The notes below the pieces were generated by a model, which was not told the DNA's origin, searched no databases, and saw nothing but the letters and a program-made list of their open reading frames with translations. From Paenibacillus endoradicis (lineage in GTDB: Bacteria > Bacillota > Bacilli > Paenibacillales > Paenibacillaceae): a DNA stretch of 64,000 bases. This document shows positions 61,620 through 64,000 of this stretch, one piece after another (the first letter of the stretch is position 1; every line of letters starts with the position of its first letter). The translations under genes and the position numbers were made by a program. Location of the stretch: contig NZ_JANQBB010000007.1 in the NCBI RefSeq assembly GCF_024721975.1, forward strand, positions 248,001-312,000, read 5' to 3'.

Positions 61620-64000
61620 ATGGAGATTGCTACATCGCAAATACAAATATCCTCTCATATTTGGAATAAAAACTTTATGATTGCTCAATTAAATGCTAGT
61701 TACGAAATTACTGGCATGAATGAGTTATTTCAGCAGTTTATTGCGATATATGGTATTAACAAATTAGATCAATATATAGAAAACATATTTAAACCATTTG
61801 ATATTCGACTCAAACAGAAAAAAGATTGGGCAGAAGTATGGAAGACTGTGACTGAAGTCGGGCACTGGAATGGATATCTTATGTATTTCCAATCCAAAAA
61901 GTTACTGGCACAAGTTGAGGTAACGATATCAATTGAAGATAAAGCAGAACAGGGTCAATCAGCTTTTGTAATTTTGGGACAGGATCGTACTAATCTAGTT
62001 AATGATAATGGGAATAGTGATAAACAGTTAAGAAGTTTAATAGATATGAAGAATGCTTTTGACGCAGCATCTATTATTGCGGTTACAGATGCAAGTGGTG
62101 TTATTACATATGTTAATGATATGTTCTGTCATATTTCTAAATACAGTAGACATGAATTAGTCGGGAAAACGCATAGAGTAATCAATTCCAAACATCATCC
62201 CAAACAATTTTTTGCAGATATGTGGAATACAATCATGCAAGGTATAGTATGGCGTGGAGAAGTTGAAAATCGCGCGAAGGATGGCAGCTACTATTGGATG
62301 AATACAACGATCGTTCCTTTTCTAGACGATCAAGGTAAACCATATCAGTATGTCTCCATACGATCTGATATCTCAGATCGAGTGATAGCTGAAACTAAGT
62401 TAGCTAAAGTGTTGCAACATGATTTTCGTCGTACGATCAAAAACTTGCAAAATTGTATTTTCAAACTAACCCGCGATCTAGATCAGAGAATTATTTTTAC
62501 ATTAAGTGAAGGAAGAATAGCTGAACTACTCGACATTACAACGGAACAAGTTGAGAATATTTGGATTAAAGAAGTTTGGAAAGAACAGTTTCATCATGTG
62601 GAACAATATTTTGAAGAGGCTTTCCAGGGGGAAAGTCATCAATTCGAGATGCAGTATGGTAATAAATATTACTACATTTCGTTATCCCCAGTAATAGAGC
62701 AAGAGATTGTCATCGAAGTAGTTGGATCAATGATTGATATAACAGAGCGTAAAGAAGCAGAAGAAACGATTCATGTGATGGCTCATTTTGATTCATTAAC
62801 GAATCTTCCCAATCGAACATCATTCAATAGAGCACTTACTGATGTGATTCATATTGCTCAAGAAAAAGGTAGTAAGGTTGCTGTATTGTTTATGGATTTG
62901 GATCGATTCAAAACGGTCAATGATACAATGGGACATTCCGCTGGAGATAAGTTGCTCCAAAGTGTTGCTTTGAGATTGTTAGGCAAGCTAACGGGCGTAG
63001 GCTATGTTTCCCGTCAAGGTGGAGATGAATTCACGATGTATCTTGAAAATGCTAATCGCGCTCAAGTAGAGTGGTTGGCCGAACAAATCATCGAAGATAT
63101 GGCCGATCCATTTATCGTTAATGGAACGGAAGTATATATTTCACCAAGTATTGGTATTAGTATGTATCCGCAAGATGGGTCAACGATTGATCAATTATTA
63201 CGGAATGCGGATGCAGCGATGTATGTAGCAAAAGAAAAGGGGAAGAACAATTATCAATTCTTCACCTTACAATTACATCATGCAATCTCTACTCGACTTG
63301 AACTTGAGAGAGATTTACGTCGAGCGATTGAAAAAGAAGAATTGGAATTATGGTATCAGCCTAAAGTTAATTTGAGTAGTAATCAACTCATTGGAATGGA
63401 AGCTTTATTAAGATGGAATCATCCAAGCCAAGGGATGATTGCTCCTGAACGTTTCATTCAAATTGCAGAAGAGACTAATCTCATTGTACCTATCGGAGAA
63501 TGGGTATTACGTGAAGCATGTAGCCGGATGAAAAATTGGTATGATCAAGGGATTATAGATATTAATGTAGCTGTAAATATTAGTTTGAAACAATTCATGC
63601 ATGATGATTTCCCGGCATTAATATCAGAAATTTTATTAGATAGTGGGCTTGCTCCACAATATTTAGAACTTGAAATAACAGAAAGTGTTGCCCAAAATGC
63701 ACAATATTCTATTAAAGTTTTGAACAAAATCAAACAACTTGGAGTAAGTATGAGCATAGATGATTTTGGAACGGGTTATAGCTCACTTAGTTATCTTAGT
63801 CAGTTCCCTATTGATCGATTGAAAATTGATCAATCATTTGTCAGAAACTTAAATGACAATAATAAAGTTATTATTCGTACGATTCTAGATATTGCCAATC
63901 ACATGGGTATTTCGGTTATTGCCGAAGGGGTAGAGACCATTGACCAAGTAGAGTTTTTGAAGCATTTGAACTGCCAAGAAGCACAAGGGTATTATTATAG
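61620..64000 (+). CDS. PAS-PAS-GGDEF-EAL cyclic-di-GMP protein (cut by window edge)
   Basis: At least 793 residues, open at the right edge. ATG 61620 has GGAG nine bases upstream; ATG 61605 is in frame but has no site. No signal peptide or membrane helix, so cytoplasmic. One or two PAS domains (about 155-275 and 285-380; VTDASGVITYVNDMFCHISK), GGDEF about 395-545 with intact GGDEF (467-471) and DLDRFKTVNDTMGH, EAL from about 560 with EALLRWNHP, LEITES, DDFGTGYSSL, and AEGVE. Both active sites look complete. The inhibitory RxxD site five residues before GGDEF is absent (TGVGYVSR). Confidence 0.92.
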   Translation, partial: MEIATSQIQISSHIWNKNFMIAQLNASYEITGMNELFQQFIAIYGINKLDQYIENIFKPFDIRLKQKKDWAEVWKTVTEVGHWNGYLMYFQSKKLLAQVEVTISIEDKAEQGQSAFVILGQDRTNLVNDNGNSDKQLRSLIDMKNAFDAASIIAVTDASGVITYVNDMFCHISKYSRHELVGKTHRVINSKHHPKQFFADMWNTIMQGIVWRGEVENRAKDGSYYWMNTTIVPFLDDQGKPYQYVSIRSDISDRVIAETKLAKVLQHDFRRTIKNLQNCIFKLTRDLDQRIIFTLSEGRIAELLDITTEQVENIWIKEVWKEQFHHVEQYFEEAFQGESHQFEMQYGNKYYYISLSPVIEQEIVIEVVGSMIDITERKEAEETIHVMAHFDSLTNLPNRTSFNRALTDVIHIAQEKGSKVAVLFMDLDRFKTVNDTMGHSAGDKLLQSVALRLLGKLTGVGYVSRQGGDEFTMYLENANRAQVEWLAEQIIEDMADPFIVNGTEVYISPSIGISMYPQDGSTIDQLLRNADAAMYVAKEKGKNNYQFFTLQLHHAISTRLELERDLRRAIEKEELELWYQPKVNLSSNQLIGMEALLRWNHPSQGMIAPERFIQIAEETNLIVPIGEWVLREACSRMKNWYDQGIIDINVAVNISLKQFMHDDFPALISEILLDSGLAPQYLELEITESVAQNAQYSIKVLNKIKQLGVSMSIDDFGTGYSSLSYLSQFPIDRLKIDQSFVRNLNDNNKVIIRTILDIANHMGISVIAEGVETIDQVEFLKHLNCQEAQGYYY

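Overview
The window is AT-rich DNA with strong Gram-positive ribosome-binding sites (AGGAGG type), lipobox lipoproteins, an LPXTG cell-wall protein with a class B sortase, an agr-type peptide quorum system, and ECF and GGUA-type transporters. All of this points to a low-GC Firmicute of the Bacillales, most like Paenibacillaceae. No rRNA, tRNA, phage or transposase gene was seen. Both window edges cut genes: a TetR C-terminus on the left and a PAS-GGDEF-EAL protein on the right.

Layout. 1-1365: TetR tail and an S33-type alpha/beta hydrolase. 1450-7603: an RpiR regulator and an ECF-transporter operon (S component, fused double ATPase, T component, PHP hydrolase), with a second PHP paralogue diverging from it. 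7705-9923: a CHRD-domain protein, an SRPBCC/DoxX-like fusion and a DUF4166 protein. 10161-15548: an OmpR-type two-component system followed by an FtsX-type ABC exporter. 15670-21511: a TetR regulator and an SsuABC-like importer with two permease genes plus a DszA/NtaA-like flavin monooxygenase. 21906-31579: a second importer, a RutA-like oxygenase, a RutB-like hydrolase, an M20 amidohydrolase, two flavin reductases, a TetR protein with an extra C-terminal domain, and a DHA2 efflux pump.

32149-34919 is a complete agrBDCA locus; its agrD (52 aa) is a short gene at 32709-32867. It is followed by a 1886-residue multidomain LPXTG adhesin and a class B sortase. 42116-44952 holds a sugar isomerase-like protein, a zinc-less MDR dehydrogenase and an AraC regulator that seems to start at a CTG codon. 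45318-50266 holds an apparently solitary DNA methyltransferase, a chemoreceptor and a gpx-ohrR pair. 50545-55197 is a ChvE-MmsAB sugar importer, followed by a ComP/ComA-like two-component system, a GPH sugar symporter, a Nif3 protein and small membrane proteins.

The most unusual material is of four kinds. (1) The Rut-like catabolic cluster combines enzymes normally seen in uracil ring opening with an ABC importer and an M20 amidohydrolase. (2) The TetR protein ends in what looks like a degenerate flavin-reductase fold. (3) A family of about 165-188 bp imperfect-palindrome repeats occurs at three places (12116, 46252-46844, 53269-53865); it is tandemly amplified at two of them, supplies the stop codon of the methyltransferase, and separates the ATPase and permease genes of the sugar importer. 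(4) The compact agr system carries a readable autoinducer core. All functions are assigned from reading sequence; no database search was possible.
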